Source: Ignavibacteriales bacterium (GTDB lineage Bacteria; Bacteroidota; Ignavibacteria; Ignavibacteriales; Ignavibacteriaceae). Taken from it: a stretch of 64,000 bases of DNA. Below the pieces are notes generated by a model that worked only from the letters and a program-made list of their open reading frames with translations, did not search any database and was not told where the DNA came from. The stretch is taken from the NCBI GenBank assembly GCA_016707285.1, contig JADJIA010000004.1, forward strand, positions 62,001-126,000, read 5' to 3'. How positions within the stretch are numbered: the stretch's first letter is position 1; each line of letters begins with the position of its first letter. This document shows positions 25,613 to 35,171 of this stretch, piece by piece. A program made the position numbers and the translations under genes.

Positions 25613-28371
25613 CCGGTATTTTTAATTCCGGCAGCTATTCCATTTACAGTTGAGCGAAGAAGGGTGGTTAACGGTTCATTTTCTGATTGGTCATTTCCAC
25701 GGCGCCACTCCTCAATAAATCGCAGTTGAATAAAACTTACAGGATCGATATATGGATTTCGCAGTTGCAAACTTCTTTGCAGATCTTTATTGGTACCCAA
25801 AAGATATTTTTCACCTGAAAGAAGTAGAATCGCACTCACTGAACGGTCATATTCATCTTTAATCATTCTGAAAATTTCTTCACCCATCGGAGTTTGTACA
25901 AGTTTCGAATATTCTCTCCCAATCATCATATCAGTTTTAAACAAAACCATTTCGATGTTGTCAGTTAAAACGCGGAAAAAATTCCAGTCACGGTAAAGTC
26001 TTACAAGTTCACCCTCTGAAATTTCCTCATTCAGAATTACTTCTTCGATGGCACTGCCATAACCATACCATCCCGAGATTGTATTTCGGTTTTGGGTCCA
26101 GGCGAAAACCCATGGGATCGCTCTAAGTGCAGTTAAGTCACGGGAGTTAGTTCTTGAGCCGGGTCGTGAACCAATTTCAAGCTGCTCAATTACATCTATG
26201 GGTGTTGCCGATCTGAAATATTCAAAAAATCCGGGGTGTTCAACGAGGTTTCGATATTTTTTGTATGCAGCTTCAGAAATTTTCTCAAATAGTGAAATAT
26301 TTGTTGAACGGGATAATTCATTTGATTTGTCCGATGGTTTTTCTGCTGTTTTTAACAGAATAGCGGATGCTGTAATCTCAAGACTTTTTAGAGCGGTTTG
26401 CGGGATGAGATATTTAGCTGAAACCATCTCCCCCTGTTCAGTAATCTTAATTTTTCCTGATATCGTGCCAAAAGGTTTTGCCATAATTGAATCGAAAACG
26501 GGACCACCACCACGGGAGATGCTTCCACCCCTGCCGTGAAATATTACAGGTTCAATTTTATAATCGGAACAAAGTTGGTTGATTACAATTTGTGCCTTAA
26601 AGAGTTCAAAATTAGATGTAACAATTCCGCCGTCTTTGTTGCTGTCGGAGTAGCCAATCATCACTTTTTGCACTTTATTTCTGTGGCGCAAGTGTTGCCT
26701 GTAGAGCCTGGAATCAAAAAGTTCTTTTAGTACCGGTTCAATATTTCGAAGGTCGTTTATAGTCTCAAACAGAGGAAGAATGTCGATGTCAGAGGCAACT
26801 ATTTTGCGTTCTTCTATCCTTATCAATCCCGCTTCTTTTGATAACAGCAGCAGAGATAATAAATCGCTTACTTTGGAGCAATTGCTAATTATGTAATCTT
26901 TTCCGGCATTTTGAGATATATTATTATTCGCCCATCCTATAAGAGATATCTCATCCAGAACCTGCTTTGTTCTTTCCGAGAGGATGGAAAATGAATTTAC
27001 CAGAGGCCTGGGCGAAAGTATTTCCTCTTTCAGAACTTTATTTTTTTGATCTTCACTCATTGCCCTGAAGTCAGGTGAAGTAGCTGTAAGGAAAAGGATT
27101 TCTTCGGTGGCTTCTCTGATATAAGATGAGTTTTGCCTGATATCGAGTCTGATAAAATAGAATCCAAAAGTTTTCACTTTATATATCAGTGGCTGAATAA
27201 GGTTATCTGCAATCAGTCCACCTTTATTTTCTGTGAGGCTTTTTGCAATAATTTCGAGATCATCGAGGAATTCTTCTTCACTCTGATAACCGGAATCAAG
27301 TGATTGTGTAGTTCTTCCCAATTTTTCATAGATCAGTAGCAACTTTTTGCGATAGAGCTCCGAAGCATCTCTGTAAGAAGGGAAATCCCCGGTTTTAAGT
27401 GTTCGAATATCGTTATTAATCGAAGAATTAAGGGTTTTTGAGACGGAAACCAAATTTACCGAGTTGCTGAGCGCAGTGTATAATCTATCGAGATCAATCT
27501 TGTAAAGCTCAATTATTTCCTGACGATGTTGAAGCATTGTTTCTCTGCTTACATCAATGGAAACAAACGGATGTCCATCCCGGTCGCCACCGATCCAGGA
27601 ACCAAAAGAAATGAAAGGGTCTTTGTTTTTAATCGAGTAGCCTGTAGATCTTAACACAAAATTAAAGTGATGATAAAATTCTTCGATACGGTCATAAATT
27701 ACATCTTTCAGGAAAAAAAGCCCTCTTTGAACCTCATCAGAAACGGAAATCTTGTGAGTTCTTACATCATTTGTTTGCCAAAGCAGAGTGATTTCAGTTT
27801 TAAGACGGGATGCAATATCGCCGGATCGAAAACCGGCGTCATGTTTTATCAGCAGAAGATTGGAAATGTTTAAGATTTTCCTGAGTACTGTCTGCCTGGA
27901 AGCTTCAGTTGGATGAGCAGTAAAAACGGGGGTGATCTCTATTTTTTTCAGGAGAGATGAAAGATCGTGGTTGTTTAATCCTTGTGATTTGAGCTTTTGC
28001 AGAGTATCATCAAGTGTTCCTGCCTCAAAATTTTGGTTTCCCTCATTTTTCCCTCTCTCTTTTCGAAGGGTATAAGTCTCATCCGCGGCATTTACAAGAA
28101 TAAAATAGATCGAGAATGCGCGAACCACCTTAATCGCTTCTTCGAGAGTGAGTGATGAGATAATTTTTTTGATTTTAACGAGAGTTGCCTCGTCAAATGA
28201 AGTTCTGATTAATTTGGTGAGAGAGCGGAGTTCTTCAACATATTTGAATATCTTATTCCCTTCTTGTTCGATGATTACTTCACCGAGAAGATTACCAAGT
28301 TCTCTTATAGTTGCGCTTAGAGATGTATCTTTTGAATAATTCTCAATTTCTGACAGGGGTGGCTTAAACAT
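25609..28371 (-). CDS. ppc: phosphoenolpyruvate carboxylase
   Basis: The 920-residue protein has all the main PEPC motifs: the catalytic His in VFTAHPTEASRQT, the substrate loop GSWIGGDRDGHPFV, MIGYSDSNKDGG, and the Gly-rich loop FHGRGGSISRGGGP. The C-terminus ends NGIAAGIKNTG, as in active enzymes. It makes oxaloacetate from PEP and bicarbonate in the cytoplasm, feeding an anaplerotic or reductive TCA branch. It stands alone on the minus strand. Confidence 0.97.
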   Translation of the reverse strand: MFKPPLSEIENYSKDTSLSATIRELGNLLGEVIIEQEGNKIFKYVEELRSLTKLIRTSFDEATLVKIKKIISSLTLEEAIKVVRAFSIYFILVNAADETYTLRKERGKNEGNQNFEAGTLDDTLQKLKSQGLNNHDLSSLLKKIEITPVFTAHPTEASRQTVLRKILNISNLLLIKHDAGFRSGDIASRLKTEITLLWQTNDVRTHKISVSDEVQRGLFFLKDVIYDRIEEFYHHFNFVLRSTGYSIKNKDPFISFGSWIGGDRDGHPFVSIDVSRETMLQHRQEIIELYKIDLDRLYTALSNSVNLVSVSKTLNSSINNDIRTLKTGDFPSYRDASELYRKKLLLIYEKLGRTTQSLDSGYQSEEEFLDDLEIIAKSLTENKGGLIADNLIQPLIYKVKTFGFYFIRLDIRQNSSYIREATEEILFLTATSPDFRAMSEDQKNKVLKEEILSPRPLVNSFSILSERTKQVLDEISLIGWANNNISQNAGKDYIISNCSKVSDLLSLLLLSKEAGLIRIEERKIVASDIDILPLFETINDLRNIEPVLKELFDSRLYRQHLRHRNKVQKVMIGYSDSNKDGGIVTSNFELFKAQIVINQLCSDYKIEPVIFHGRGGSISRGGGPVFDSIMAKPFGTISGKIKITEQGEMVSAKYLIPQTALKSLEITASAILLKTAEKPSDKSNELSRSTNISLFEKISEAAYKKYRNLVEHPGFFEYFRSATPIDVIEQLEIGSRPGSRTNSRDLTALRAIPWVFAWTQNRNTISGWYGYGSAIEEVILNEEISEGELVRLYRDWNFFRVLTDNIEMVLFKTDMMIGREYSKLVQTPMGEEIFRMIKDEYDRSVSAILLLSGEKYLLGTNKDLQRSLQLRNPYIDPVSFIQLRFIEEWRRGNDQSENEPLTTLLRSTVNGIAAGIKNTG

Positions 28372-28434
28372 TTAATTTCTACAATTTAAAAAATAGCATG
28401 AAGTTACATCGAATGATATCAGCATAAAATACCG

Positions 28435-28980
28435 TTACCCCGGTTTTGTAACAATAATGGTAATTGCAACGGTGAGAATGGAAAATCCGGTACCGATCAG
28501 CAAAGAAATAAAAGAATAACGGAGGAATTTCATCTTTTTGTTGATCAAAATCATACTTGAGTCATAAATTTCTCTGAATTGCACCTGGTAGGTTTTTTGA
28601 GGGTCACTCAAAGTATTTGCCATCAGTTTTTCGAAGGTTGCATAATCATACTTAATAAAAGCACTGGCGAAACTGGAATCGAGAGTTGCATCCTCGGTAA
28701 GTTCGGTTTTATCTGATTTTCCCAAAATCAATTTTGGCATTATACTCAACGACGCAAAAATCACTGTGGAAAAAGCTTGAAGAAGCATCACAAACGCAGC
28801 ATACCCAAGCAGGGGATGGTCTAACTGAGTAACAGTGATATTCAATGTAAACGCGGATATAACTATAAGAATGTGAGCTTTGGAATCTGCAGCTTGAGTG
28901 AGTCTGAGCAGATTTTGCCTCGTTTGGGCAAGTAACGAATCGATTTGAGCACGCGGCTCCGGGATCTCGTGTTGTGACAT
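28435..28980 (-). CDS. membrane protein resembling DUF5706/Pycsar effector (PycTM-like)
   Basis: The 181-residue protein opens with a soluble helix, then RLTQAADSKAHILIVISAF. The ADxKA motif running into a membrane helix is typical of DUF5706. A second helix (LLGYAAFVMLLQAFSTVIFASLSIMP) follows, then a cytoplasmic part and a last helix (SFISLLIGTGFSILTVAITIIV). DUF5706 members include PycTM, the membrane-disrupting effector of Pycsar antiphage systems, but many are ordinary cellular proteins. No nucleotidyl cyclase is adjacent, so a defence role is not supported here. Confidence 0.6.
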   Translation of the reverse strand: MSQHEIPEPRAQIDSLLAQTRQNLLRLTQAADSKAHILIVISAFTLNITVTQLDHPLLGYAAFVMLLQAFSTVIFASLSIMPKLILGKSDKTELTEDATLDSSFASAFIKYDYATFEKLMANTLSDPQKTYQVQFREIYDSSMILINKKMKFLRYSFISLLIGTGFSILTVAITIIVTKPG

Positions 28981-29255
28981 AAAACAGCCGGTTCCAATAA
29001 GTTAAATATTAAAAAACCAAAAATAAAGATAGTTAATATTTAAACAAACGGATATTTTTCATAAACCGCAAAGATATATAAAAACCACAGAGCACACAGA
29101 GGAGGTGATTGAGACAAACCGCAAAGGCCGCAAAGATCGCAAAGGAAGGAATTACATAAATCAATCCGCGATAATCCGCCTAATCCGTTTCATCCGCGTC
29201 CTATTAAAAAATCCCATCCGTGAAAATCTGTGTTAAATCCGTGAAATCTGTGTTA
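28981..29255. repeat. CCGCAAAGG / CCGTGAAATC dispersed repeats
   Basis: The intergenic region holds the words ACCGCAAAGGCCGCAAAG, CACAGAGCACACAGAGG, ATCCGCGATAATCCGCCTAA and two near copies of AATCCGTGAAATCTGTGTTA. The same vocabulary occurs at 61683-61890 and, shorter, near 25047-25075. No gene is seen. Confidence 0.7.
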
Positions 29256-29897
29256 CTATCTTTCTATAAACGATTGCAACTCTTTGGCGGAGGAAAAGAG
29301 ATTATTGCCGTTCATTTGGGTTACGATATCGATAGAATAACAATCCCATATCACAGAAGCAACATCCACCCCCGCTTCACGAGCGGCTTTTATATCGGAG
29401 ATAGAATCACCAATCATAAGTGCTTTTTCAGGGGCGATATTAAAATAATCAAGTATTTTGAAGATACCTTCACCCGAGGGTTTCTTTTTGGTAACATCAT
29501 CACCCGAAATAAGGAATTCAACCTTGTCGAATATGCCCAGTTCTCCAAGAGTTATCTCAGCTGATCTCCTGCCTTTGCCGGTGAAAGCTGCAATTCTGCC
29601 ACCATTATTGATGATGAAGTTGAGCAACGCATCAATTCCTTCATGCAGCGAGGCGATATTATGGTTGTCTTTGTAGTAAATAAAATAATCCGTGATGGCT
29701 TTTTCAGCATTTTCACCAAACAGTTCAACTATTATTTCCTCTTCGGTAGGACCAAAAAGGGAAATAATCTCTTCCGGAGTAAGTGTCTTGCCAAGATATT
29801 TTTCATTTATATGGTTAAATGAATCAAATATCAACTGATTTGTTGAAGTAAGTGTGCCGTCAATGTCAAAGATATAAAGGGAATATTTAAGAGGCAT
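29256..29897 (-). CDS. HAD-superfamily hydrolase, phosphoglycolate-phosphatase-like
   Basis: The 213-residue protein shows HAD motif I FDIDGTLT with the nucleophile Asp, motif II Thr in IAAFTGKGR, the Lys of motif III in DVTKKKPSGEG, and motif IV MIGDSISDIKAAREAG. A helical cap lies between motifs I and II (subclass I, Gph/PgmB group). The substrate is not determined by sequence. ATG 29897 is preferred to TTG 29900. The start is 4 bases from the stop of the upstream metallophosphoesterase gene, so they form one unit. Confidence 0.9.
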   Translation of the reverse strand: MPLKYSLYIFDIDGTLTSTNQLIFDSFNHINEKYLGKTLTPEEIISLFGPTEEEIIVELFGENAEKAITDYFIYYKDNHNIASLHEGIDALLNFIINNGGRIAAFTGKGRRSAEITLGELGIFDKVEFLISGDDVTKKKPSGEGIFKILDYFNIAPEKALMIGDSISDIKAAREAGVDVASVIWDCYSIDIVTQMNGNNLFSSAKELQSFIER

Positions 29898-29901
29898 CAA
29901 A

Positions 29902-31746
29902 CTATTTATTTATCGTAAAAAGAAGAATTCTGCCATCCATATTGGAGGCAATAAAAGTGTCACCCACTTTTTCAATCGTTAGAGGTCTTGCCTGCCCGAG
30001 ATAAAAAAGGTCTGTGAACTTATCTTTTTGAAATTTCACTATCTTACCGTTTTTCCGTCCAAAAAGCACATTATTATCAAATTCTCTGATTTGAACCGGG
30101 TTTGTATCAAGCCCCCACTTCAGTTTCCAGGATTTGATTTTTTTCCCGTTTGCAGCATTTACTGTGTGGAAGTCGTCATCAATAGATTTAATAAAGACGG
30201 TTTTTCCGTCCTGGCTAAGTCCAAGTGACTCCCATGCATTAAAATCTTTGTTTGACCATTGGGTTTTACCAAGGAGCACATCAATACATGAGACACTTTT
30301 ATCGGGGGAGACAACCCAAACATAGTCCCCGTTGGTTACTGGAATGCAACTTGCAGTTGAATAGTAAAAGTTGACATTTTCAGACCATTTCCAGTTTAGT
30401 TTTCCTGTTCTAAGATCGATACAGTAGGTCATTCCATCCCATGCAGAAAAGACAACTCTGTTGTCAAGAACTATTGGCAGCGATTCAATTCTTCCTTTGG
30501 CGTCTTCATTTTTCCACATCGGTGTAAGATCAGTGGCTTCATAGGCATACATTGTTCCGTTTGAAGTGCCGATAAGGAGTGCGTCTGTTTGCCTGTCTCT
30601 AAAAATCACAGGAAAAGAAACGAGCTGCGAAGTAATTGCTTCGCTGATTCCGAGTGATTGCAACACATCGCCGGTTTCCAGATCAATTTGATAGATGTCG
30701 CCCCCCACATTTCCGGCAAAAACATTTTTACCGATAATTACCGGCCTCGAAACAACATTCGCATTCAGATCTACCCACCACAGCAGTTCACCTTGCAAAT
30801 CATAATTGTAGATAACACCTTCAAGAGTTGCAGCAATAAAGCCTGTTTTATAAGGAACAGGGGACGACACCATTGTCTTTTTAAGATCGATGGTGATTCC
30901 TTTTTTTGCAACTTTATAGTCGATGAAATCGGAAGAATCGGTTGGAACGGGATTAATCCCGGGCACTTTAGGTGAGTTATACCATGTAAACACAGTGTCG
31001 GTTAATGATGAATCGGATCTGAAAGATGCCACTGAAGAGATTTTCAGATTATTTTGGGTCAATTCAACAACATTAAAACCATAAAGTTTGGTTTTTGATG
31101 TTGATCCCACTCCCATAAATCCGGGCAGGAAATCGAAGTCAAGTTCCTTGTTTACATGACCATGCCCAACCATGATGGCTTTAAGATTTCTTTTGCGCAG
31201 CAGATTGGTAACTTTATACCAGTTATCAACATCGTGGTTAAGAGGGTGATGTGCAAAAAAGAAAACCTCTTTATTAAGGGGGATTTTTTCGAGATTCTCT
31301 TCGAGCCATTTAATATCTTCGGGGGTGATGTGGCCACCGCCACCTCTGAGAACAATTCCGGTGTTAAGACCGAGGAAGACATAATTAAGTGTGTCGAACC
31401 TGAATTTGTTATCGTCAAATATCTGTGAAAATTCCATTCCACCCATTTCAGTCCATTTAACATCATGGTTGCCGGGAATAACAAAAACCTTCTTGTTTAT
31501 CTTTTTGAAAAGATTTGAAGCTTTTTCAAGTTGATCCCATTTACCAAGTTCAGAGATATCTCCGGTTACGACAACAAATCCGACATCATCAAGACTGTTA
31601 ATCTGTTCAATCTGTTTCAGGATTACTGAATCAGATTTGTCATAGCCAACGTGGACATCGGTCAACCAGACAAAATTAAGATTTTGGCCGTTGATCCAAA
31701 TTAAAGGTAAAAACAGAAAAAGGGATAAAAATTTAAGTCTATTCAT
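29902..31746 (-). CDS. secreted metallophosphoesterase with PQQ-like beta-propeller
   Basis: The 614-residue protein has a signal peptide (MNRLKFLSLFLFLPLIWINGQ) and a calcineurin-type phosphoesterase domain with WLTDVHVGYD, VVTGDISELG, IPGNHDVKW, HHPL and VGHGHVN. These give the metal ligands of motifs I-V. From about residue 290 a BamB/PQQ-type propeller follows (VISRPVIIGKNVFAGN-like blades, RTGKLNWKW). It should act in the periplasm on a phosphoester substrate that cannot be named from sequence. Confidence 0.88.
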   Translation of the reverse strand: MNRLKFLSLFLFLPLIWINGQNLNFVWLTDVHVGYDKSDSVILKQIEQINSLDDVGFVVVTGDISELGKWDQLEKASNLFKKINKKVFVIPGNHDVKWTEMGGMEFSQIFDDNKFRFDTLNYVFLGLNTGIVLRGGGGHITPEDIKWLEENLEKIPLNKEVFFFAHHPLNHDVDNWYKVTNLLRKRNLKAIMVGHGHVNKELDFDFLPGFMGVGSTSKTKLYGFNVVELTQNNLKISSVASFRSDSSLTDTVFTWYNSPKVPGINPVPTDSSDFIDYKVAKKGITIDLKKTMVSSPVPYKTGFIAATLEGVIYNYDLQGELLWWVDLNANVVSRPVIIGKNVFAGNVGGDIYQIDLETGDVLQSLGISEAITSQLVSFPVIFRDRQTDALLIGTSNGTMYAYEATDLTPMWKNEDAKGRIESLPIVLDNRVVFSAWDGMTYCIDLRTGKLNWKWSENVNFYYSTASCIPVTNGDYVWVVSPDKSVSCIDVLLGKTQWSNKDFNAWESLGLSQDGKTVFIKSIDDDFHTVNAANGKKIKSWKLKWGLDTNPVQIREFDNNVLFGRKNGKIVKFQKDKFTDLFYLGQARPLTIEKVGDTFIASNMDGRILLFTINK

Positions 31747-31764
31747 ATTTCACACACTAATAAA

Positions 31765-33459
31765 TTATAACTTTTCAATCAGATCCTTGATGGTTGCCGC
31801 AAGTCCTTCAAGCGGTATTTCCAATCGCTCTCCGGTTTTTCTTATTTTAACTTCCACTTTGCTTTCGGCAAGTTTTTTCTCACCAACTATCAACTGGATT
31901 GGCATTCCAAGAAGGTCAGCATCTTTAAACTTGAATCCTGCCTGAGCATCAATTCTGTCGTCAAACAGAACTTCTACACCGGCTGATAACAATTCATTAT
32001 AAATTTTTTCTGATGCTTCAGCAACGGGTTCCTTTTTCATATTCAACCCAAGCAGATGAACATGGAAAGGAGCGATTGACTTATTCCATATTATACCGGA
32101 TTCATCGTGACTTTGTTCGATTGAGCAGGCAATAACCCTTTCAACTCCAATACCATAACTTCCCATGACAATCGGTTTTTCGTCGCCTTCTTCTGTGAGG
32201 TATGTTGCACCCATGGCAGAAGAATATTTTGTACCGAGTTTAAAAATATGACCAAGTTCGATCGCTGTGAAAACACCAAGGGGTTCGCCACATTTTGGAC
32301 ATCCTTCACCGGAGACGGCAGTTCTTAGGTCGGCATATTCAATGGAAGGAACATCACGAACAAAATCGATTCCACCGATGTGATAATCGTTTTTGTTGGC
32401 GCCACTAAAAAGATTATTACATTCCTTAATTCTAAGATCAGCGATAATTCTGCCATTAAATCCTATTGGTCCAATTGATCCGGCATCAGCTCCTGTTATG
32501 GCTTTTAGTTCTTCGGGATGTGCAGGTCTAACTCCGCTTCCCAGTGCTTTTTCAAGTTTGGTTTCATTAACATCGTCATTACCCGACATTAAAATTAAAA
32601 CCGCTTTGTCATCAACGATATAAACGCGTGACTTTGCGGTTTGTCTTTCATTGATATTTAAGAAACCGCAAAGTTCATCAATCGATTTGATGTTTGGAGT
32701 ACTAATTTCATAAACAGCTTTCGATTCGGTTTCTCTCTGAACAGGTTGAATAACTGAAGAGGCAACTTCAACATTGGCTGCATATCCACAAGCTTCACAA
32801 TGAGCAACAGTATCTTCGCCGGCTGCGGAGCCAACCATAAATTCTTCACTTCCACTTCCACCCATTGCACCGCTCGAGGCACCAACAACAAAAAATTTAA
32901 GGCCCACGCGGGTAAAAATCTTTCTGTAAGCCTGATCGTGCAAATTGTAGGAGACATCCAATCCGGCGGTATCGATATCAAGGGAGTAGGAGTCTTTCAT
33001 CAAAAACTGTCTGCCTCTGATGATTCCACTTCTTGGTCTTGCTTCATTTCTGAATTTTGTTTGTATCTGATACCATGTCTGCGGCATGTCTTTATACGAT
33101 TTTACCACCTTACGGGCGTGAAAAGTGATAATTTCTTCGTGGGTAGGTGCCAAAACATAATCGCGGTTTTTGAGGTGAAACATTGTGTCACCAAAAGCCT
33201 GAACTCTGCCTGTCTCTTCCCAGATCTCTTTAGGATTTAGAGCAGGGAGGTGGAACTCCTGTCCGCCTATGGCATCCATTTCCTGGCGAATAATTTCACA
33301 AACTTTTTTAACCACTCTGTAACCAAGTGGCAGAAATGAATAAATTCCGGCAGCAAGTGCTCTAACATATCCACCTCTTAACATTAAGACATGGCTTGGT
33401 ACAACTGCATCGTTTGGCACTTCTTTAAGTGTGGGTATAAATGATTTGCTCTGTCGCAT
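31765..33459 (-). CDS. proS: prolyl-tRNA synthetase (with editing domain)
   Basis: The 564-residue length and layout match bacterial ProS. The class II catalytic core has FLPLGYRVVKKV and the motif 2 loop with RNEARPRSGIIRGRQF. An inserted YbaK-like editing domain (about 225-385, including LILMSGNDDVNETKLEKALG) follows. Motif 3 is GSYGIGVERVIA and the anticodon-binding domain is at the C-terminus. It charges tRNA-Pro and clears Ala-tRNA-Pro. It sits upstream of the phosphoesterase-HAD unit. Confidence 0.97.
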   Translation of the reverse strand: MRQSKSFIPTLKEVPNDAVVPSHVLMLRGGYVRALAAGIYSFLPLGYRVVKKVCEIIRQEMDAIGGQEFHLPALNPKEIWEETGRVQAFGDTMFHLKNRDYVLAPTHEEIITFHARKVVKSYKDMPQTWYQIQTKFRNEARPRSGIIRGRQFLMKDSYSLDIDTAGLDVSYNLHDQAYRKIFTRVGLKFFVVGASSGAMGGSGSEEFMVGSAAGEDTVAHCEACGYAANVEVASSVIQPVQRETESKAVYEISTPNIKSIDELCGFLNINERQTAKSRVYIVDDKAVLILMSGNDDVNETKLEKALGSGVRPAHPEELKAITGADAGSIGPIGFNGRIIADLRIKECNNLFSGANKNDYHIGGIDFVRDVPSIEYADLRTAVSGEGCPKCGEPLGVFTAIELGHIFKLGTKYSSAMGATYLTEEGDEKPIVMGSYGIGVERVIACSIEQSHDESGIIWNKSIAPFHVHLLGLNMKKEPVAEASEKIYNELLSAGVEVLFDDRIDAQAGFKFKDADLLGMPIQLIVGEKKLAESKVEVKIRKTGERLEIPLEGLAATIKDLIEKL

Positions 33460-33631
33460 TTTCTCTTAAGATTTTATGAAAAACTGAATTACAAAGATAC
33501 AAAACAGGTATCAGGTATTAGCAATCAGGTATTATTTTGGGATAGAGGGGGAGATTGGGATCAATATCAAAAAGTTTGAATAGACCAACGGAGTCGATAG
33601 CGAAGAACAAACAGGGATGGGTGGGAATTAA

Positions 33632-34783
33632 TCAAAATTCCTGTAGGAAATCCTTGTAATTTAGAATCCCGATTCCGTCTGCTCCGGCTTTGGTTAAACC
33701 TCTATAAACCAATTTACCTATTTCTTCCGGGCTTTTTGTCCTTTCAATCGAGTTGATAAACTTTGTCTGAAAGGTCTCACTCGTTTTTATTTCGATCCAT
33801 TCCTGACTCTGATTTTTATCCACTATCAGATCGATTTCCACTCCGGCTGCGGTTCTATAGTAGTAGAGATTAAAAAACAGTTTTTTGTGTTCAATAATCT
33901 TTTTCACTTCAGAAACAATATAATTTTCGAACAAAGGACCTGTCAATAGACTGTTTTCAAACTGTCCCTCTGTGTCTATTCCTGTAAGAAAGGAGACAAG
34001 TCCTGTGTCGTAAAAATAGAGTTTGGGGGATTTAACTATTCTTTTACCAAGATTATCAAAGAATGGGGGAAGAAAAAAGATGATGTACGAAGCCTCAAGA
34101 ACAGAAAGCCAGTGTTTTACAGTGTTCACAACAACACCAAGTTCACTTGCCAGTTCTGAAAAATTTATCATCTGCGAGCATCTTGCGGCAAGGAGTTTAA
34201 TGAGTCTGAAAAAATCCCTGATATTGCCGATGTCGCTGATTGATCTCAGGTCTTTCTCGAGATAAGTGTTTATGTAGGCCTGATACCATTCATTTCTAAA
34301 GTTATAATCTCTTTTAACCAGTTCAGGATATCCACCTTTAAATATTGACTCCTCGTGAAGATTCAAGGGAATCTCACTAAACTGCATGGGCAACAGCGTG
34401 AGAAGTCCAATTCTTCCGGCGAGCGATTCAGTTATCTTCTTCATCAAGGTGAACTGTGATGATCCTGAGAGGATAAATTTCCCGTATTTTTCACGATCAT
34501 TATCAACAGCTATTTTCACATAAGTAAAAATCTCAGGTGCTTTTTGTGCCTCATCAAATATAACCTTATCACCGTTAATTCTCATAAACCGTTCCGGATC
34601 ATCCCTGAATTCAGCTACAGTAGTTGGGCTGTCGAATGTGACATATTTATATTCGTCTTTGAGGAGTTCTTTCAGCAGGGTGGATTTACCCGATTGGCGT
34701 GGTCCAGTTAGACCCACAACCGGGAATGCTGAAAGATATTTGAGCAGAGTCAACTCTGCTGTTCGAGGAATGTAATTGGTCAT
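33632..34783 (-). CDS. AAA_14/DUF4143 family ATPase
   Basis: The 383-residue protein has a Walker A GPRQSGKSTLL and a Walker B ending in FDEAQK. The AAA_14 core is followed by a DUF4143 winged-helix and nuclease-like C-terminus (VEIDLIVDKNQSQEWIEIK, an Asp-Glu-x-Lys-like arrangement). The family is widespread and its role is unknown. ATG 34783 is chosen because an earlier in-frame ATG (34822) lies inside a perfect palindrome. No ribosome-binding site is clear. It is monocistronic, probably autoregulated through that palindrome. Confidence 0.85.
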   Translation of the reverse strand: MTNYIPRTAELTLLKYLSAFPVVGLTGPRQSGKSTLLKELLKDEYKYVTFDSPTTVAEFRDDPERFMRINGDKVIFDEAQKAPEIFTYVKIAVDNDREKYGKFILSGSSQFTLMKKITESLAGRIGLLTLLPMQFSEIPLNLHEESIFKGGYPELVKRDYNFRNEWYQAYINTYLEKDLRSISDIGNIRDFFRLIKLLAARCSQMINFSELASELGVVVNTVKHWLSVLEASYIIFFLPPFFDNLGKRIVKSPKLYFYDTGLVSFLTGIDTEGQFENSLLTGPLFENYIVSEVKKIIEHKKLFFNLYYYRTAAGVEIDLIVDKNQSQEWIEIKTSETFQTKFINSIERTKSPEEIGKLVYRGLTKAGADGIGILNYKDFLQEF

Positions 34784-34800
34784 AATCAATAAATACCATG

Positions 34801-34827
34801 TATATTTGCAGTCTGACTGCAAATATA
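34801..34827. promoter_or_regulatory. perfect 27-base palindrome upstream of the DUF4143 ATPase gene
   Basis: TATATTTGCAGTC and GACTGCAAATATA are perfect 13-base arms around one base. The element lies 18-44 bases upstream of the ATG and is a strong operator candidate for the winged-helix ATPase itself or another dimeric regulator. Confidence 0.7.
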
Positions 34828-34874
34828 CACAACAATAACAAGGTATTCCAACTTATAATGGAATATTGCCCCTC

Positions 34875-35171
34875 TTAAAGCAAAATTTCCTCAAATCCCT
34901 GATTAATAATTTCCTTAAATTCTTCTGAAGTGCGGTGCCAATCGATAACATCTACACGGAATGACAGGTCACTTTCCTGAAAAGCTTCTTTGATCAAGCC
35001 GAGTTCAGATAGTGAGAGTTTTCTATTGTCATCAATTGCAAGGTCGAGATCAGAGGTGTCTCTTGTATTGCCCATTACTCGACTTCCAAAAGCAATAACT
35101 TTTGCTGTTGGTACAAAGTGTCGCAGTATTGACTTCACAAGATCAAGTTGTTCGGGAGTGACATCAATCAT
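34875..35171 (-). CDS. MNT-type nucleotidyltransferase (antitoxin of HEPN pair)
   Basis: The 98-residue protein has the nucleotidyltransferase motif GSRVMGNTRDTSDLDLAI and a later acidic strand VDVIDWHR. It is the usual partner of an HI0074-type HEPN protein, whose gene lies upstream and overlaps it by 8 bases. Together they form a type VII-like MNT-HEPN toxin-antitoxin pair, with the toxin gene first. Both members are intact, unlike the pair at 12995-13435. Confidence 0.9.
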   Translation of the reverse strand: MIDVTPEQLDLVKSILRHFVPTAKVIAFGSRVMGNTRDTSDLDLAIDDNRKLSLSELGLIKEAFQESDLSFRVDVIDWHRTSEEFKEIINQGFEEILL

